Shown: positions 6,763 to 7,074 of the stretch, piece by piece | How positions within the stretch are numbered: the stretch's first letter is position 1 | Layout of the letters: each line of letters begins with the position of its first letter | Assembly (NCBI GenBank): GCA_022565135.1 | Contig: JADFKA010000091.1 | Coordinates: 1 to 7,074, forward strand | Source of the DNA: Pseudomonadota bacterium | GTDB taxonomy: Bacteria; Pseudomonadota; Gammaproteobacteria; Steroidobacterales; Woeseiaceae | Direction of reading: 5' to 3' | Length of the DNA: 7,074 bases | Translations under genes and position numbers: made by a program | The notes under the pieces: model-generated | Seen by the model: only the letters and a program-made list of their open reading frames with translations | Database searches by the model: none | Told to the model about the DNA's origin: nothing

Positions 6763-7074
6763 CGTCGCACCGTTCGATGGGCGTCACCATCATCGCCACA
6801 TCTTGCGCTAACTGCGTGAAAGACAGCGGCTTGCTGAAGTGGTGCATTTTCATAGCGGGCGGGACGCGCCGTTGCATTTCTTCAATCGGCACATCCGAAT
6901 ATCCGGTTACGAAGACAATTTCTACATTAGGGTCCAATGCGCGGATCTGACTGCCCGCTTCAACGCCATCAATACCGGGCGGCATGCGAACATCGAGAAT
7001 GACAACATCGAACGGGTCTCCTTTATCAGCCGCTGCCTTGACGAGGGAGACAGCATCTTCGCCCTGGCTGCACT
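6755..7074 (-). CDS. Receiver (REC) domain protein, C-terminal fragment (5' end outside window)
   Basis: The frame is open from the window edge (first full codon 7072-7070) to TAA at 6757-6755, giving about 105 residues. It contains most of a receiver domain: the phospho-acceptor Asp in VVILDVRMPP, the conserved Thr in VFVTGYSD and the Lys in 'HHFSKPLSF'. The ATG at 6985 lies inside the phospho-acceptor motif and cannot be the true start. The domain resembles the REC of the downstream gene, sharing MPPGIDG, a similar IR-x-DP-x-V-x-IV strand and V/IPPA-x-K, so the two look like paralogues of one REC subfamily. The protein ends about 20 residues after the KP motif, so it is either a stand-alone receiver or the tail of a hybrid kinase; the missing 5' part decides. 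The 8-base overlap puts it in one operon with the REC-GGDEF-EAL gene. Confidence 0.85.
   Translation of the reverse strand, partial: CSQGEDAVSLVKAAADKGDPFDVVILDVRMPPGIDGVEAGSQIRALDPNVEIVFVTGYSDVPIEEMQRRVPPAMKMHHFSKPLSFTQLAQDVAMMVTPIERCDDD

Overview
The window looks like chromosome from a free-living gammaproteobacterium with moderate GC. This is inferred from the protein families (a TolB-like/TPR membrane protein, a YfcC-type transporter, a REC-GGDEF-EAL protein), Shine-Dalgarno starts and tight gene packing. No single gene fixes the genus. There are no RNA genes, insertion sequences, phage genes or CRISPR arrays.

Layout. Positions 2-797 (+ strand) hold the end of a TPR protein followed by a small exported protein of unknown function, probably one operon. 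Everything after that is on the minus strand. At 816-2654 lies a TolB-like/TPR membrane protein gene that converges on the operon. It carries an in-frame amber codon in its first membrane helix, where I recall relatives having tryptophan. At 2850-4253 is a DcuC/YfcC-family membrane transporter with a large inverted repeat in its upstream region. At 4400-4711 is a small exported Arg/Asp-rich protein built on an 11-residue repeat, with its own intrinsic terminator. At 4831-6762 is a REC-GGDEF-EAL protein, and overlapping its start by 8 bases is the end of a second REC-domain gene that runs out of the window.

How the genes may work together. The two REC genes overlap and their receiver domains look alike, so they form a signalling operon that probably ends in cyclic-di-GMP breakdown: the EAL residues are complete, while the GGDEF motif is altered. 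The other genes look like independent units.

The points most worth a second look are the amber codon in the TolB-like/TPR gene, the 45-base inverted repeat upstream of the transporter, the hendecad-repeat exported protein, and a coding-like + strand stretch ending at 2846. I found no clear new defence or mobile system.
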